Source: Thiobacillus denitrificans
GTDB lineage: Bacteria > Pseudomonadota > Gammaproteobacteria > Burkholderiales > Thiobacillaceae
Direction of reading: 5' to 3'
Assembly: GCA_002403375.1 (NCBI GenBank)
Contig: DHHQ01000017.1
Coordinates: forward strand, 128,908 to 192,907
DNA length: 64,000 bases
In this document: in pieces, positions 25,839 to 35,670 of the stretch
Layout of the letters: each line of letters begins with the position of its first letter
Position numbering within the stretch: position 1 is the stretch's first letter
Notes under the pieces: model-generated
Told to the model about the DNA's origin: nothing
The model's database searches: none
The model's input: only the letters and a program-made list of their open reading frames with translations
Position numbers and translations under genes: made by a program

Positions 25839-26975
25839 TCAGTGCGAGTCGCCGCGCCTGCGCAGCCCGCCGAGGGCGCGCCGCAGGTAGAGCCACGGCA
25901 GCCAGCCCGGGCGTGCATCGGCAAAGCGCTCGCGCATATAGTCCGCCGGCGGAAAGGCCAGCTCGCGCACGTAGCGCAGCCTGGCGGCAAGGTCGTCGTG
26001 CGCGCACAGGTTCATCCAGCGGCGGCGCAGGTGGCCGGCGTCGAGGTAGACCGCCGGGCGCTCGACCGGCCCCGGCCGCGCGAGCGCTTCGATGACCTCC
26101 GCCGGCACCGCGGTCGCGAAGCAGCGCTGCGTCTGTTCGATCCCCTCCAGGCACACCGCGCGCAGGCCCTTCTGTTCGGCGCGCGTCAGGAATTCGGTCC
26201 ACTGCGACGGGCTCAGCGCCTGCGCCAGCAGATGGATGTCGTACAGCCAGATCAGCCGGTCGCCGCTGTAGTGCGCCACGCCGTCGACGTAGTAGGGCGC
26301 CTGCTTGTGACCGGCGCGGTGCATGCAGGCGATCAGCAGCGCGTGCACCGGCCCCGCCGCGAGCGCGTGCGGCGATAGCGCGGGCAGCGGCACGGCGTCG
26401 CGGCGCAGCTCGCCGTAGTCGAACAGCCGCGCCAGCAGTTCCGAGTTGTTGATCTTCCAGTGCAGGTCGAGCGTGTGTTCGCCCCCGCCCGGCACCTCGC
26501 GCGTGAGGCAGGCCTGGTAGCTCGTCAGCTCGCCGAGCTCGAGCATGCGGGCAAACCCGAGCGCGGCCAGCGCGTCCAGCGTCCGCGCCTTGTCCCGGGG
26601 GGGCACGAAGAGGTCGGTGTCGCCGCGCGTCCGCAATGCCGGGCCGGGGAAGAGCGAATACGCCAGCGCCGTGCCCTTGAACAGCACCGGCTCGACGCCG
26701 ATCCGCGCCAGTGCGGCGAGCATCTCGGCCACCACCTGCTGGTGGCGCAGCTCCCACATCGTCCCGCCGAGCGCCTGCCGGTGCAGCGTTTCGAGCACGG
26801 CGGCCGGCCAGTCGGCGGCGCCGTGCAGGCGCTCGTAAAGCAGGGCCTGCACCCCGTGGTATTCGCTGCGCGCGAGAAAGGCGTCGGCCAGCGCCGGATC
26901 GTCCGCATCCGGCCAGGCCGGATGCTCCCCGCGTAGCACGGCGCACATCAGGGATTCAACGATCCGGGTGTTCAC
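25839..26975 (-). CDS. Nucleotidyltransferase-fold protein (NTP_transf_5 type)
   Basis: A 378-residue protein like the nucleotidyltransferases found scattered in EPS and lasso-type clusters. The core motif is VLFKGTALAYSLFPGPALRTRGDTDLFVPP (about residues 97-126), with the DxD acids in GDTDLF. Downstream, HTLDLHWKINN and HALLIACMHRAGHKQAPYYVDG are typical of the family. The substrate is unknown. It overlaps the glycosyltransferase upstream of it by 20 bases. Members of this family are often encoded near HPr-kinase-like and PqqD-like proteins, such as those at 38.6-39.7 kb here, so a role outside the polysaccharide itself cannot be excluded. Confidence 0.75.
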   Translation of the reverse strand: MNTRIVESLMCAVLRGEHPAWPDADDPALADAFLARSEYHGVQALLYERLHGAADWPAAVLETLHRQALGGTMWELRHQQVVAEMLAALARIGVEPVLFKGTALAYSLFPGPALRTRGDTDLFVPPRDKARTLDALAALGFARMLELGELTSYQACLTREVPGGGEHTLDLHWKINNSELLARLFDYGELRRDAVPLPALSPHALAAGPVHALLIACMHRAGHKQAPYYVDGVAHYSGDRLIWLYDIHLLAQALSPSQWTEFLTRAEQKGLRAVCLEGIEQTQRCFATAVPAEVIEALARPGPVERPAVYLDAGHLRRRWMNLCAHDDLAARLRYVRELAFPPADYMRERFADARPGWLPWLYLRRALGGLRRRGDSH

Positions 26976-28188
26976 AAATCACCTTGTCGATCTGGAAAAC
27001 GTTTGGCCCGACCAGGGCGCCATCGGCTACCTCACCTGCGGGTGCGCAGCCCCCGCCGCGAACAGACTGTGCCTCCCCGTAAATCTCCCGAATCACCTTC
27101 AGATACGCATCGACCACAAACCGCTCGTCGAACTCCCGCTCGACCTTCTCCCTTCCGCACCGGCCCATTTCGGTCCGCTCCGCGTGCGACATCCCGATCA
27201 CCCGTTCCATCTTCTCCGCCAGGTCGTCGGCGTCCTTCACCCGGCACAGGTAGCCGTTCACCCCGTCGTCCACCACCTCGCGGCAGCCCACCGCGTCGGT
27301 GGCGACGAGCGGCCGCGCCATCGCCGCCGCCTCCAGCAGCGTCCGCGGCGTGCCCTCGCGGTACGACGGCAGCACCACGCAGTCCGCCTCGGTGATCTGC
27401 TCGCGCACGTCGTCGCTCACGCCGAGGTAGCTCACCACCCCCTCGGCCACCCATTCGTCCATCTGCGCCCGCGAGATCGCCGCCGGGTTCTGCACGTCGA
27501 GAAAGCCCAGCAGGCAGAACTCCGCATCCGGGTAGCGCTGCCGCAATACGCGCGCCGCCGCCACATATTCCCCCACCCCCTTGTCCCACAGCATGCGGGC
27601 GATCAGCAGAAACCGGATGCGGCCGGCCGCCGCAGGCAGCGGCGCCGGCGCGAACCGCGTCAGATCGACCCCCGACCCCGGCACCCGCCCCGTCACCTCC
27701 GAGCGCACCAGCCCCCCCTCGACGAACATCCCCAGATCCTCGTCGTTCTGGAAAAACACCCGCCGCGAACGCGACAGCGCCAGCCGATACAGCCCCCGCA
27801 CCACCCGCGTCACCGGACTGTTGCGGATGAACACCGCGCCCAGCCCGGCGATGTTGTTGACTACCGGTATCCCCAGCCCGTGCGCCGCCAGCGAGCCGTA
27901 CACGTTGGGCTTCACCGTATAGCCCAGGTACACCGCCGGGCGCTCGCGCCGCAGCAGGCGGTGAAAGCGCCACAACAGCAGCAGGTCCCGCCCCGGATGC
28001 GTGCCCTGGTTGTCCATCGGCAGCGGCACGAAACGGCAGCCCAGCGCGGCCAGCCGCGGCGCGTATTCGTCGTGCGGCGCCACCGCCACCACCTCATAGC
28101 CTTCCGCCACCAGTGCGCGGATCAGCCCCGCACGAAAGTTCACCAGATTCCACGCCAGGTTCAGCGCGATCACGACTCGTTTGTTCAT
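26956..28188 (-). CDS. Glycosyltransferase family 4 protein
   Basis: A 410-residue GT-B fold enzyme that adds one sugar to the lipid-linked repeat unit on the cytoplasmic side. The N-terminal domain begins with the acceptor-side loop (NLAWNLVNFRAGLIRAL); GYTVKPNVYG and NNIAGLGAVF are characteristic of enzymes close to CapM and WcaA-type galactosyl/N-acetylgalactosaminyl transferases. The donor-binding signature is SYREGTPRTLLEAAAM (EX7E, about residues 290-305). Its start overlaps the EpsG-like gene by four bases. Sugar specificity cannot be read from the sequence. Confidence 0.85.
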   Translation of the reverse strand: MNKRVVIALNLAWNLVNFRAGLIRALVAEGYEVVAVAPHDEYAPRLAALGCRFVPLPMDNQGTHPGRDLLLLWRFHRLLRRERPAVYLGYTVKPNVYGSLAAHGLGIPVVNNIAGLGAVFIRNSPVTRVVRGLYRLALSRSRRVFFQNDEDLGMFVEGGLVRSEVTGRVPGSGVDLTRFAPAPLPAAAGRIRFLLIARMLWDKGVGEYVAAARVLRQRYPDAEFCLLGFLDVQNPAAISRAQMDEWVAEGVVSYLGVSDDVREQITEADCVVLPSYREGTPRTLLEAAAMARPLVATDAVGCREVVDDGVNGYLCRVKDADDLAEKMERVIGMSHAERTEMGRCGREKVEREFDERFVVDAYLKVIREIYGEAQSVRGGGCAPAGEVADGALVGPNVFQIDKVICEHPDR

Positions 28189-29237
28189 ACGTCAACCAGG
28201 GGATAAAACTGATAGGGCAGCCAGTACTTCGCGTGCGTGCCAAAGGTGAGCCACACGAACATCACCAGCCCGTAATACGCCACCACACCGCCGCTCACGG
28301 CCAGGCGGTGCCTGCCGCGCCAAAGTGCATCGGGCAGCCGCGAAAACACATACATCTGGATCGGGATGAAATACAGCGCCACCCGGTCCACCGCGGTCGA
28401 AGAGGGCGAAACCACCAGGATCGGCACGAACAGCACCGCGATCGCCGAAATCCAGGTCCACAGGGCCAGCTCCGCCTTGTCGAGGCGAAAGCGCTTGCGG
28501 TTGAGCAAGAACAGCAGGCCCGGCACCGCATTCATCGCCACCCGGATCGCCCCGCCTTCCGACGCCATCTTGGCCTCGACGTAGCCCGACACCAGCGAAT
28601 CGGCGGCCTCCTGCAGGTACAAAAAATAGAACAGCACCCCGGTCGCCCCCACCCACGCCGCCGTCCAGACCCGGTTCTTGGTGCTGGCGAGCGCAGCGAT
28701 CGGGATCAGCACCACCGCGGTCTTGTGGAACAGGGCGGCGATGGCGACGAATACCACGAACTTGACCGTATTGCGCTCGGCCAGCGCCAGCAACGCAAAG
28801 AAGGCCAGGCCGATCGCCACCCCCTGGCGCGAATAGCCCATCCCCACCACCACGACCAGATAGGGCACTGCCACCGCCAGCGCTAGCAGTGGGCGTGGCT
28901 GCGCACGGCAGAAGGCGATCAACCCGAGCGAGAAAATCGCCCCGTAGACGAGGTTGATGCCGTACACCCCCCAGTCCATCCTGTAAGCGAGCCAGTTCAT
29001 TGCGCCGTGGGCGGGGTCGAAGCGTTCGACCGCGTCCCAGAAGCTCATGTAATAGTTGGCTTCGTAGTGGGCGAGGTAGTTGAACCAGTCGCCGCCCACC
29101 TCATGACGAAACCCGATCAGCAGCGCCAGCGCCAGCCAGGCCGCAGCCCAGCCGAACAGCACCGCCGCACGCGTGTTGCGCACCTTGAAGAAGGACGCCC
29201 ACGCAGGCAACAGGAACATCAGCCAATAAACAAACAT
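28185..29237 (-). CDS. EpsG/Wzy-like polysaccharide polymerase
   Basis: A 350-residue membrane protein with about ten hydrophobic helices. LIGFRHEVGGDWFNYLAHYE (about residues 40-60) is the motif typical of the EpsG family of O-antigen-type polymerases, which join repeat units in the periplasmic leaflet. GYSRQGVAIGLAFFALLAL and LFHKTAVVLIPIA follow as in that family. I start at ATG 29237 (MFVYWLMFLLPAW), two bases after the preceding glycosyltransferase stop; the longer open frame upstream is inside that gene. With the flippase at 33 kb this makes the cluster a Wzx/Wzy pathway. Confidence 0.85.
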   Translation of the reverse strand: MFVYWLMFLLPAWASFFKVRNTRAAVLFGWAAAWLALALLIGFRHEVGGDWFNYLAHYEANYYMSFWDAVERFDPAHGAMNWLAYRMDWGVYGINLVYGAIFSLGLIAFCRAQPRPLLALAVAVPYLVVVVGMGYSRQGVAIGLAFFALLALAERNTVKFVVFVAIAALFHKTAVVLIPIAALASTKNRVWTAAWVGATGVLFYFLYLQEAADSLVSGYVEAKMASEGGAIRVAMNAVPGLLFLLNRKRFRLDKAELALWTWISAIAVLFVPILVVSPSSTAVDRVALYFIPIQMYVFSRLPDALWRGRHRLAVSGGVVAYYGLVMFVWLTFGTHAKYWLPYQFYPLVDV

Positions 29238-29239
29238 CT

Positions 29240-30367
29240 CTATAAATTGCCTGCAATATTTGGCCGCGATGCCTTCGCCTTGCGCCCATCCACGACGGAC
29301 CGGATTAACCCAGCCAGACGCGGCCCCGTCACCTGCAGGGAATAGTGCTGTTCGACCTTCTGGCGCCCTGCCAGCCCCATGCGCCTTCGCAGAACGGCAT
29401 CGCGCAACAGCGTGCTCAAGCTCCGTGCCCACTCGGCCGTCGTTTCAGCCAGATAGCCGTTCACACCTTGTTCGACAATGTCACGATTCACACCGACAGG
29501 CGACGCCACGACCGGCAAACCGCACGCCATATACTGAATAAGCTTGAAGCCGCACTTGCCGCGTTCCCAGGGTTCGTCGGGTAACGGCATGATGCCAACA
29601 TCGAACCGTTTCAAGTCATCCACCTCGGCGGCCTCGTCCCACGGCAGCACCTCCACAGGAACGCCAGGCAGATCGATCGGGCCGGAGCCGATCAGCCGCA
29701 CGATTCCTCTGCCACCCGCGCATATCTCGGCCAGGGCAGGGGCAATCGCCTGCAGGTACTTGGCCGTTGAGGGGGAGCCGATCCAGCCGATGATGAAGGG
29801 CGTATCCGAAGGTGGTTTAACGTTGGGGGAGGGGTAACGTTCCAGATCGATGACGGTCGGGACAATCTCGACCTTGTGCGCACCCGCGCACCGTGCGTAG
29901 TCGGCGAGATAGGCATTCCCCGCCGTCACCAGATGTGCATCACGGATTACGTGGGCAATCTTGCTACCAAGCAGCCGGCGCACCCATCCGCTTCGATGCT
30001 GATCGTACTGATGAAACAGCGCATCGTCGTAGTCGACGACATAGGGCACGCCTAGCAGGCGCAGCCAACGCTCTGGGAGTGCAGGGAAATAAGGCAGGGA
30101 CTCCTTCTCAATCACCAACACATCAAAGCGACGTGCAGCGATCAAGGCGGCCGCTCTTCGAAAAAACGCCCCCAGGATATCCCGCACATGACCTCGCCCG
30201 GATTGGTAACGATGAGCAAGATAGGCCTCATCGAACAGCGGCCGCACCTGGCATTCAATTCCCGCTTGCTCCAGCCAAGGCAAGTATTGGAAGCTGCGGT
30301 ACCGGCTACTGGCGCCGGTACGGGCGTGCTTGGTCAGAAACAGCACCCGGGTTCGATGCCGGCTCAT
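29240..30367 (-). CDS. Glycosyltransferase (GT-B fold, family 4-like)
   Basis: A 375-residue transferase. The N-terminal half has LTKHARTGASSRYRSFQYLPWL and PYVVDYDDALFHQYD (about residues 125-140), and the C-terminal half has IIGWIGSPSTAKYL and GKCGFKLIQYMACGLPVVASPVG (about 268-290), a nucleotide-sugar-binding pattern of GT4-type enzymes. It lies 36 bases before the next transferase and two bases ahead of the polymerase gene, consistent with one operon. Donor and acceptor are unknown. Confidence 0.82.
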   Translation of the reverse strand: MSRHRTRVLFLTKHARTGASSRYRSFQYLPWLEQAGIECQVRPLFDEAYLAHRYQSGRGHVRDILGAFFRRAAALIAARRFDVLVIEKESLPYFPALPERWLRLLGVPYVVDYDDALFHQYDQHRSGWVRRLLGSKIAHVIRDAHLVTAGNAYLADYARCAGAHKVEIVPTVIDLERYPSPNVKPPSDTPFIIGWIGSPSTAKYLQAIAPALAEICAGGRGIVRLIGSGPIDLPGVPVEVLPWDEAAEVDDLKRFDVGIMPLPDEPWERGKCGFKLIQYMACGLPVVASPVGVNRDIVEQGVNGYLAETTAEWARSLSTLLRDAVLRRRMGLAGRQKVEQHYSLQVTGPRLAGLIRSVVDGRKAKASRPNIAGNL

Positions 30368-30403
30368 GCTCTCACAACAACGAGTTCATTGGCGAACAGG
30401 GGA

Positions 30404-31648
30404 CTAACGCAAATAGTCATTTCCACGTTCTTTCGTCAAATTCCTTACCTTATCAAAAGCACACTGATAATTGTTTACTGCTTCATTGAGTGAAAAACTC
30501 GCAATACCAACGCGTCGGCAGCGATCCCGGAATGCTTCTCTTGCGGGAAGAACAACATTCACAAACCAGTTCGCTGCCGCTTCAAGTTGAGAGTCGCTGT
30601 CGACGTCATTAATTACGAAACCTACGTGCTCGTTTACGACAGCGGATGTATCGCCGATGCCGGCAGTTGCGACAACAGGTAATCCACACAACAAATACTC
30701 GCCAAGCTTGATGGCTGAGGCCGCTTGCATTGAATAGGTTGGTTTAATCAAAGCCAGCCCAAGGTCTGCACAAGCAAGATACTCAGGAATCCTGTGTGAA
30801 GGCACACGCATAGTGGTAATTGCTGGCTTCAGCTCTGGATAAGCGTCCAAGGCACTGATTACGTATTCAGGTGTACCAGTGAGGATCAATAATTGTGCGT
30901 CAGGGGCGCGATGTCGAATCAGGGAAAAAAGGTGGAGCATCGCGCCGAGGCTATATTTAGGCCCCATTGAGCCGGCATAAATCACCAAAGGTGCATTTTC
31001 TTTCAATCCGAGTCGTTGTCTAACATGTTCGCGAAAATCTGAATCCATGGTCCTGAAAATGTTGGAATCACGGCCATTAGTCACGACATGAAATTTAGCA
31101 GGTTGCGTGCCTGCTCCTGCTCGCGCAATCAGTGTTTTTACAGCATCAACCGAGCGTGTCATGACAATAGAGGAACGGCGTACAGTTTGTGCCTCAATAT
31201 CGCGTAGCAAGCGGTATGAAAAGCTTGATGGCGATAAACCAGCAAAGTCAACACGCTCATCCAGTGGCAATCCATCGGCATCAAAAACTATTGGCAGCCC
31301 CTTGCCTCGCAGTGCAATCAAGGTTGCCAAGGCAGGCAGTGTGCTTCGAGGCATGATTACGTCAATATCGTACTCCCTGATGGCCTTCCGTATATCGAGA
31401 GCGCCCTTCACAGCACTCAGCAGTGAACCGGCCGCAAGCGGACGCCGCCAAATGGTTACTGAACGGTACGCTACTCCGGAGTCTTTACAGGCTATCTGGC
31501 GAGCCTTTGAAGCTTCTAAGTTACCCCAAGTGAATTGCAGGACATGAAAACGAAATCCGGCTCGGCGCAGTTGCCGAAATATCGGCAAGAACAGGCTTTC
31601 CAGGTAGGTAACCTGTGGGCCATCCCAGGTGACAAATAGAACATTCAT
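30404..31648 (-). CDS. Glycosyltransferase (GT-B fold)
   Basis: A 414-residue transferase. It opens with MNVLFVTWDGPQVTYLESLFLPIF and has the C-terminal donor domain (LVIYAGSMGPKYSLGAMLHLF, about 230-250, and AIKLGEYLLCGLPVVATAGIGDT, about 333-355). The base composition from here to about 35.6 kb is visibly more AT-rich than the core EPS genes, as expected for the serotype-variable middle of such loci, and suggests exchange by recombination. The start overlaps the next transferase stop by four bases. Substrate unknown. Confidence 0.82.
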   Translation of the reverse strand: MNVLFVTWDGPQVTYLESLFLPIFRQLRRAGFRFHVLQFTWGNLEASKARQIACKDSGVAYRSVTIWRRPLAAGSLLSAVKGALDIRKAIREYDIDVIMPRSTLPALATLIALRGKGLPIVFDADGLPLDERVDFAGLSPSSFSYRLLRDIEAQTVRRSSIVMTRSVDAVKTLIARAGAGTQPAKFHVVTNGRDSNIFRTMDSDFREHVRQRLGLKENAPLVIYAGSMGPKYSLGAMLHLFSLIRHRAPDAQLLILTGTPEYVISALDAYPELKPAITTMRVPSHRIPEYLACADLGLALIKPTYSMQAASAIKLGEYLLCGLPVVATAGIGDTSAVVNEHVGFVINDVDSDSQLEAAANWFVNVVLPAREAFRDRCRRVGIASFSLNEAVNNYQCAFDKVRNLTKERGNDYLR

Positions 31649-32775
31649 GGTGCGATACGCTTGGATGCAAGGCTTTGATAGAGTTGATCCACCTCACCGA
31701 CGTATCGTTCAGCACCAAATTCGGCAAGCGCCCGTGCTCTACCTTTTTGGCCCATTTCATCGCGCAAATCATAGCTCTGGTGCAGTTTGAGGAGGGCCTC
31801 TGCAAGGGCTTGCGGCTGCCCCGGTTCGACCAACAGCCCTGTCTCGCCTTCGCTGACGATTGTTGGAATGCCGCCCACGAGGGTGGCAACAACAGGCAGG
31901 CTGGCGTACATCGCTTCGACAAGGACCAGCCCGAATGCTTCAGAGGCCGAGGCCAAAGCGAAAACATCCATTACCTCGTAGTAAGCCTGAGGACTCGACT
32001 GATATCCCGCAAAGTGCACGCAATTGGCCACGCCAAGTTCGGTGGCGAGCTGACGAAGCATTTCCTCATCCGGACCTGACCCCACAATTAAAAGGTGGGC
32101 GCCGGGGCAGGGCTTATGGAGGATGGGGAGCGCGCGAATGAGATCGCTGACGCGCTTGTGGCTGTCGAACAGGCGCCCAACCGTGCCGATGACAAAATGC
32201 TCGGGCGCCAGGCCGAGCGCCTCACGTATCGAGCGGATTTGCTCCGCATCCGCCGGAGGGGCTTCCGCCACGCCGTTGTTGATCAGTCTGACTTTGCTGG
32301 CTTGGACATGAATTTTGTTGATTAGATAATCCCTGACGGCTGGCGAAACCCCTACCATGTGATGGGTCATGCCGCACAGTAGCCGATAGAGCAAATGCCC
32401 CGTCCAACGGCGATTGGCCGGATCGGAGGTTTCCTCGCCAATGATGATCGGCACCTGTCCCAGTCGACCCGCGACGGCAGCAAGCGCAACGCCCTCGTAA
32501 ACCGCGCCATGGATGATGTGCGGCCGGTATTGGCGGACGATATCCAAGGCGCGGCGGTAAGGGCCCCTGTCATGGATGCCCCGGAACACGCCTACTTCAT
32601 GGATCGGACAACCGGCGTCTGCAAACTGAGGAGGTAGCCCACCAATAGCTTGTGTGCAGACAAGCGCCTGTTCGTATCGTGTTGCATCTAACCTACGTGC
32701 AAGGGTGAGACGTCTTTGTTCAACACCGCCGGAGCCGACAGTTTCGAGGCAGTGCAGTATTCGTAACTTACTCAT
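31645..32775 (-). CDS. Glycosyltransferase family 4 protein
   Basis: A 376-residue GT4 enzyme. The N-terminus carries the loop ETVGSGGVEQRRLTLARRL, the middle has GTVGRLFDSHKRVSDLIRALPIL (about residues 196-218), and the donor site is SASEAFGLVLVEAMYASLPVVAT with the EX7E spacing (about 275-297). It overlaps the following transferase by four bases. The 126 bases upstream, before the flippase stop, hold no gene. Probably adds an internal sugar of the repeat unit; specificity cannot be inferred. Confidence 0.86.
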   Translation of the reverse strand: MSKLRILHCLETVGSGGVEQRRLTLARRLDATRYEQALVCTQAIGGLPPQFADAGCPIHEVGVFRGIHDRGPYRRALDIVRQYRPHIIHGAVYEGVALAAVAGRLGQVPIIIGEETSDPANRRWTGHLLYRLLCGMTHHMVGVSPAVRDYLINKIHVQASKVRLINNGVAEAPPADAEQIRSIREALGLAPEHFVIGTVGRLFDSHKRVSDLIRALPILHKPCPGAHLLIVGSGPDEEMLRQLATELGVANCVHFAGYQSSPQAYYEVMDVFALASASEAFGLVLVEAMYASLPVVATLVGGIPTIVSEGETGLLVEPGQPQALAEALLKLHQSYDLRDEMGQKGRARALAEFGAERYVGEVDQLYQSLASKRIAP

Positions 32776-32901
32776 TTAATAATTTCGCACCGCGTTCTGC
32801 GGCCAGTTATTGATCTGATGCTCTACCCTACCTAAGTTGAGCGCGGACCCATAGATTACTAAAGCGCATGCGGCGCCAAGGGGGGCAGCTTTCCGTAACG
32901 A

Positions 32902-34365
32902 CTAAGTCAAGGACGCCTGATTGAGTTTCCTCCTATGGCCAACCAAATTCCGCATCGCCTCGAACCAGTCACGATTCCCTTTAAAACTGATTGCAAGATA
33001 AATCGGTGCCGTCAGGGCGAGGCCAACTGCAAAACGAACTGCTGGCCCATCGAAGCGCATCGCCACCCAGAAGGACGGGGCAACAGCAACCACGGCAAGA
33101 AGAAAAGGCTTGAGGGCTGAAATCGAGTACTCGACCAACCCGGCTTGGCATAGTGGGCGGACAAGCACATACCAGGCTGGAATAAATAAGGCCATTTGCA
33201 GTATTAATAACGCCCAGGCCAATCCCATTGCGCCACTTTGCGCACCAATCCACATCACCGGCGGCATGACCAATAGCAGGCCAAGATTCCATTTGAGCTC
33301 CAAGTCGGGCCGGCCCATGCCGCGGGCCAGACTCCCTATTGGATTGCCCGTTGAACGTAACGCCCCCCAGAGAGCGAGAACTCGCAAAAGTTCCGCTGAT
33401 TGATTCCAGCTGGTACCGAGCAAAATAGCAATTAATTCGGGCGCAAAGAATGCGACAACCAAATACAAAGGTGCATTGGTGGAAGCCGTCATATTCATAG
33501 TCTTAAGGTAGATTGCCTTTACTCGTGCAATATCAAATTGGACCTGTGCAATCAGAGGGAAGCCAACGCGGGTGATAATCGGATTCACGGTGGATTGAAT
33601 CTGCAAAGTAAGGTTGCGGGGCACACTATAGAAACCGAGTTGGGCTGCGGCTAGCGAGCGTCCGCCAAAAAAGACGTCAACGGTCGAATTAATCTGATTG
33701 ATTATATTGTTGGAGACCAGCGCGCCACCAAATCCAATAAATGGACGTACGTCCCCCAATCTCAATCGCCACAACGGCCGCCAGCCCCTCGCAAGAAAAA
33801 TCCAAGCTAATACCGTGCTGGTTAGGGCGGTGGCGATGCCGGAAACAACCAGCGAATAAACCCCCCATCCGCCAAGCGCTGCAAGCACGGACAAGACAAA
33901 CCCTAAGAGTGCGGCTGTGATCTCCAATAGCACCACTGGCCGGAAATTTAGTTCCTTTTCCGCCGACATCCGCACTTGTTGGCCAAGCGCATTCAATACA
34001 AAGGTTGAGGCACTGAGCATCATCAAAGGAGCGAGCCGTGCATCACCAAAAAAGCTGGCGAACAAAGGGCTAGTAACAATCACAAACACTGTAACACTAG
34101 TGCTCAGTAGAATATTGAGCCAGAACAGAGCGGAACGCTGTTCTACTGTGACCCCCTGGCGTTGGACATAGGCACTATTGATACCTGGGTCCGCAAACAG
34201 AGCGGCGAATCCCAGAACAACGGTGACCATGGCCATCAGGCCGTAGTCTGCTGGCGCAAGCAAGCGCGCAAGTACCGCCACTTGGAGGATTTGTAACAAT
34301 GCCCGCATCATTGCAGCTGAAGCTGTCCAGCGAATGGCGGAGAAGGTTTTGTGTTTGAGGGTCAA
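32902..34365 (-). CDS. Polysaccharide flippase (MOP superfamily, WzxC-like)
   Basis: A 487-residue membrane protein with about 12-14 helices that moves the undecaprenyl-linked repeat unit across the inner membrane. The N-terminus (FSAIRWTASAAMMRALLQILQVAVLARLLAPADYGLMAMVTVV) is the typical first helix pair with the ARLL.P.DYGLMA motif of WzxC/LPS biosynthesis flippases, and YSVPRNLTLQIQSTVNPIITRVGFPLIAQVQ is the conserved middle. Full length, no lesions. About 100 bases separate it from the neighbouring WecF-type gene and contain no feature I recognise. Confidence 0.9.
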   Translation of the reverse strand: MTLKHKTFSAIRWTASAAMMRALLQILQVAVLARLLAPADYGLMAMVTVVLGFAALFADPGINSAYVQRQGVTVEQRSALFWLNILLSTSVTVFVIVTSPLFASFFGDARLAPLMMLSASTFVLNALGQQVRMSAEKELNFRPVVLLEITAALLGFVLSVLAALGGWGVYSLVVSGIATALTSTVLAWIFLARGWRPLWRLRLGDVRPFIGFGGALVSNNIINQINSTVDVFFGGRSLAAAQLGFYSVPRNLTLQIQSTVNPIITRVGFPLIAQVQFDIARVKAIYLKTMNMTASTNAPLYLVVAFFAPELIAILLGTSWNQSAELLRVLALWGALRSTGNPIGSLARGMGRPDLELKWNLGLLLVMPPVMWIGAQSGAMGLAWALLILQMALFIPAWYVLVRPLCQAGLVEYSISALKPFLLAVVAVAPSFWVAMRFDGPAVRFAVGLALTAPIYLAISFKGNRDWFEAMRNLVGHRRKLNQASLT

Positions 34366-34473
34366 GGTTTACACGTAGTAACGGGCTTACCCTAACTACC
34401 GAAGCCAGAGCAGAGAAACAAGCAAAATACAGTCATAGGGTTTGGTTTGTATTGGGCCAAGTATTGCAATCCT

Positions 34474-35649
34474 TTAAATACGTCCCATGGCAACTTCAAT
34501 GAGCCGGCGTGTTTTGGCCCTTTGCGCCACTCGGCCCCAGTGCCCGTTGACAACATTAATATTGATGCGTCTCTCGCTTTCGGGGAGGGGCTCAAGGACC
34601 ATCTTTTTGCTATCCGCAAGGAAGCCGATTGAGTTGATTCGTGCCCCTTTGCTTAGTAACCAGAGGTATAGTGGGCTTTGCCTATTCATATATATTCTCG
34701 CGCCTTTTAGCATCATGATGCAGATATTGCCTAAAGCCTGCTGTCGTAAATGATTCATAAATACATGCCCGCAGCTTTGGAGTAATTCGACATAGGCATC
34801 CCTGCCAATAAAATCTGTTAAAGGCACAAATTGTTTGCCAAACCTGCTTTTCCCGTAAGAGATTATTGTTTTCTTGTAGCGGTCGTCGCCATAGCTAAGC
34901 GGAACGATTATTTTTCTGCCGCTTAAATCTACGTAACGTTCAAGCTGATCAAAAACTTCTAGGTGGTTATTTTCTGCCGCGGCACTATTGCCAACCAGAA
35001 TATTGTCGCCCAGTGATTCGCCAAATGATTCGGCTGAACCAAAATCGTCCTCGACTGTCCCGTAGTTCCAGGTGAGGTATTGAGGCCGGAACCATGGATT
35101 CAGCTGACATGCCAATTGATACTCGGTATCGATGACGGGTGAGAAATAGTTGATCCGTCTCATCAACGTCTGATGGTTCTGCGTTGTGCGTCCGAGAATG
35201 ACTTTGACAATTGATTTGCAGGTGGAGGCGAGTTTACTGATCGTTCCCGGTTTTGAAACTTCGGCCCATAGGGCTTTGGTTTTCGGCAAGTACAAACCCT
35301 CTGGGTAGGCCCGAGAGAGGAGGCGATCATAATAATCGTATCCCCACCCCAACCAAATCACTTGTTTGTTGATAGGGAGATTGTTGATTAGGCGTAATAG
35401 GCCGTCATCAAGTGAGTGATAAACGACAGCGGCGCATTCGTCGGATCGTATTAATTGTGTGGCTTGTTGGGTTGTGAAAAAGTCAACTGCCTTGGTTTTT
35501 ACATGCCGCAGGGTTTGTGGCTTGCCAAGCATGACTAGCTTGTTAACCCCGGGGGCTACCGCCTCAAATTCACGAAAGGCCATGTCGATGAATTTTTCAT
35601 CGGTGACAATGTGAACGAGCTTCCTGGGGGTATCAGCTATAGGTTTCAC
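34474..35649 (-). CDS. WecF-type fucosamine transferase (GT56-like)
   Basis: A 391-residue protein resembling the TDP-Fuc4NAc:lipid II Fuc4NAc-transferase family. Supporting segments are LVHIVTDEKFIDMAFREFE, VIWLGWGYDYYDRLL (about residues 99-113), ILVGNSAAAENNHLEVFDQL (about 214-233) and NHLRQQALGNICIMMLKGARIYMN (about 312-335). The neighbouring DegT-type aminotransferase and acetyltransferase would make an N-acetylated amino-deoxy sugar, which fits a transferase for such a donor. It is one of the more AT-rich genes of the locus. The exact donor is an inference. Confidence 0.8.
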   Translation of the reverse strand: MKPIADTPRKLVHIVTDEKFIDMAFREFEAVAPGVNKLVMLGKPQTLRHVKTKAVDFFTTQQATQLIRSDECAAVVYHSLDDGLLRLINNLPINKQVIWLGWGYDYYDRLLSRAYPEGLYLPKTKALWAEVSKPGTISKLASTCKSIVKVILGRTTQNHQTLMRRINYFSPVIDTEYQLACQLNPWFRPQYLTWNYGTVEDDFGSAESFGESLGDNILVGNSAAAENNHLEVFDQLERYVDLSGRKIIVPLSYGDDRYKKTIISYGKSRFGKQFVPLTDFIGRDAYVELLQSCGHVFMNHLRQQALGNICIMMLKGARIYMNRQSPLYLWLLSKGARINSIGFLADSKKMVLEPLPESERRININVVNGHWGRVAQRAKTRRLIEVAMGRI

Positions 35650-35670
35650 AGCGAGTACGAATTGGCCGGT

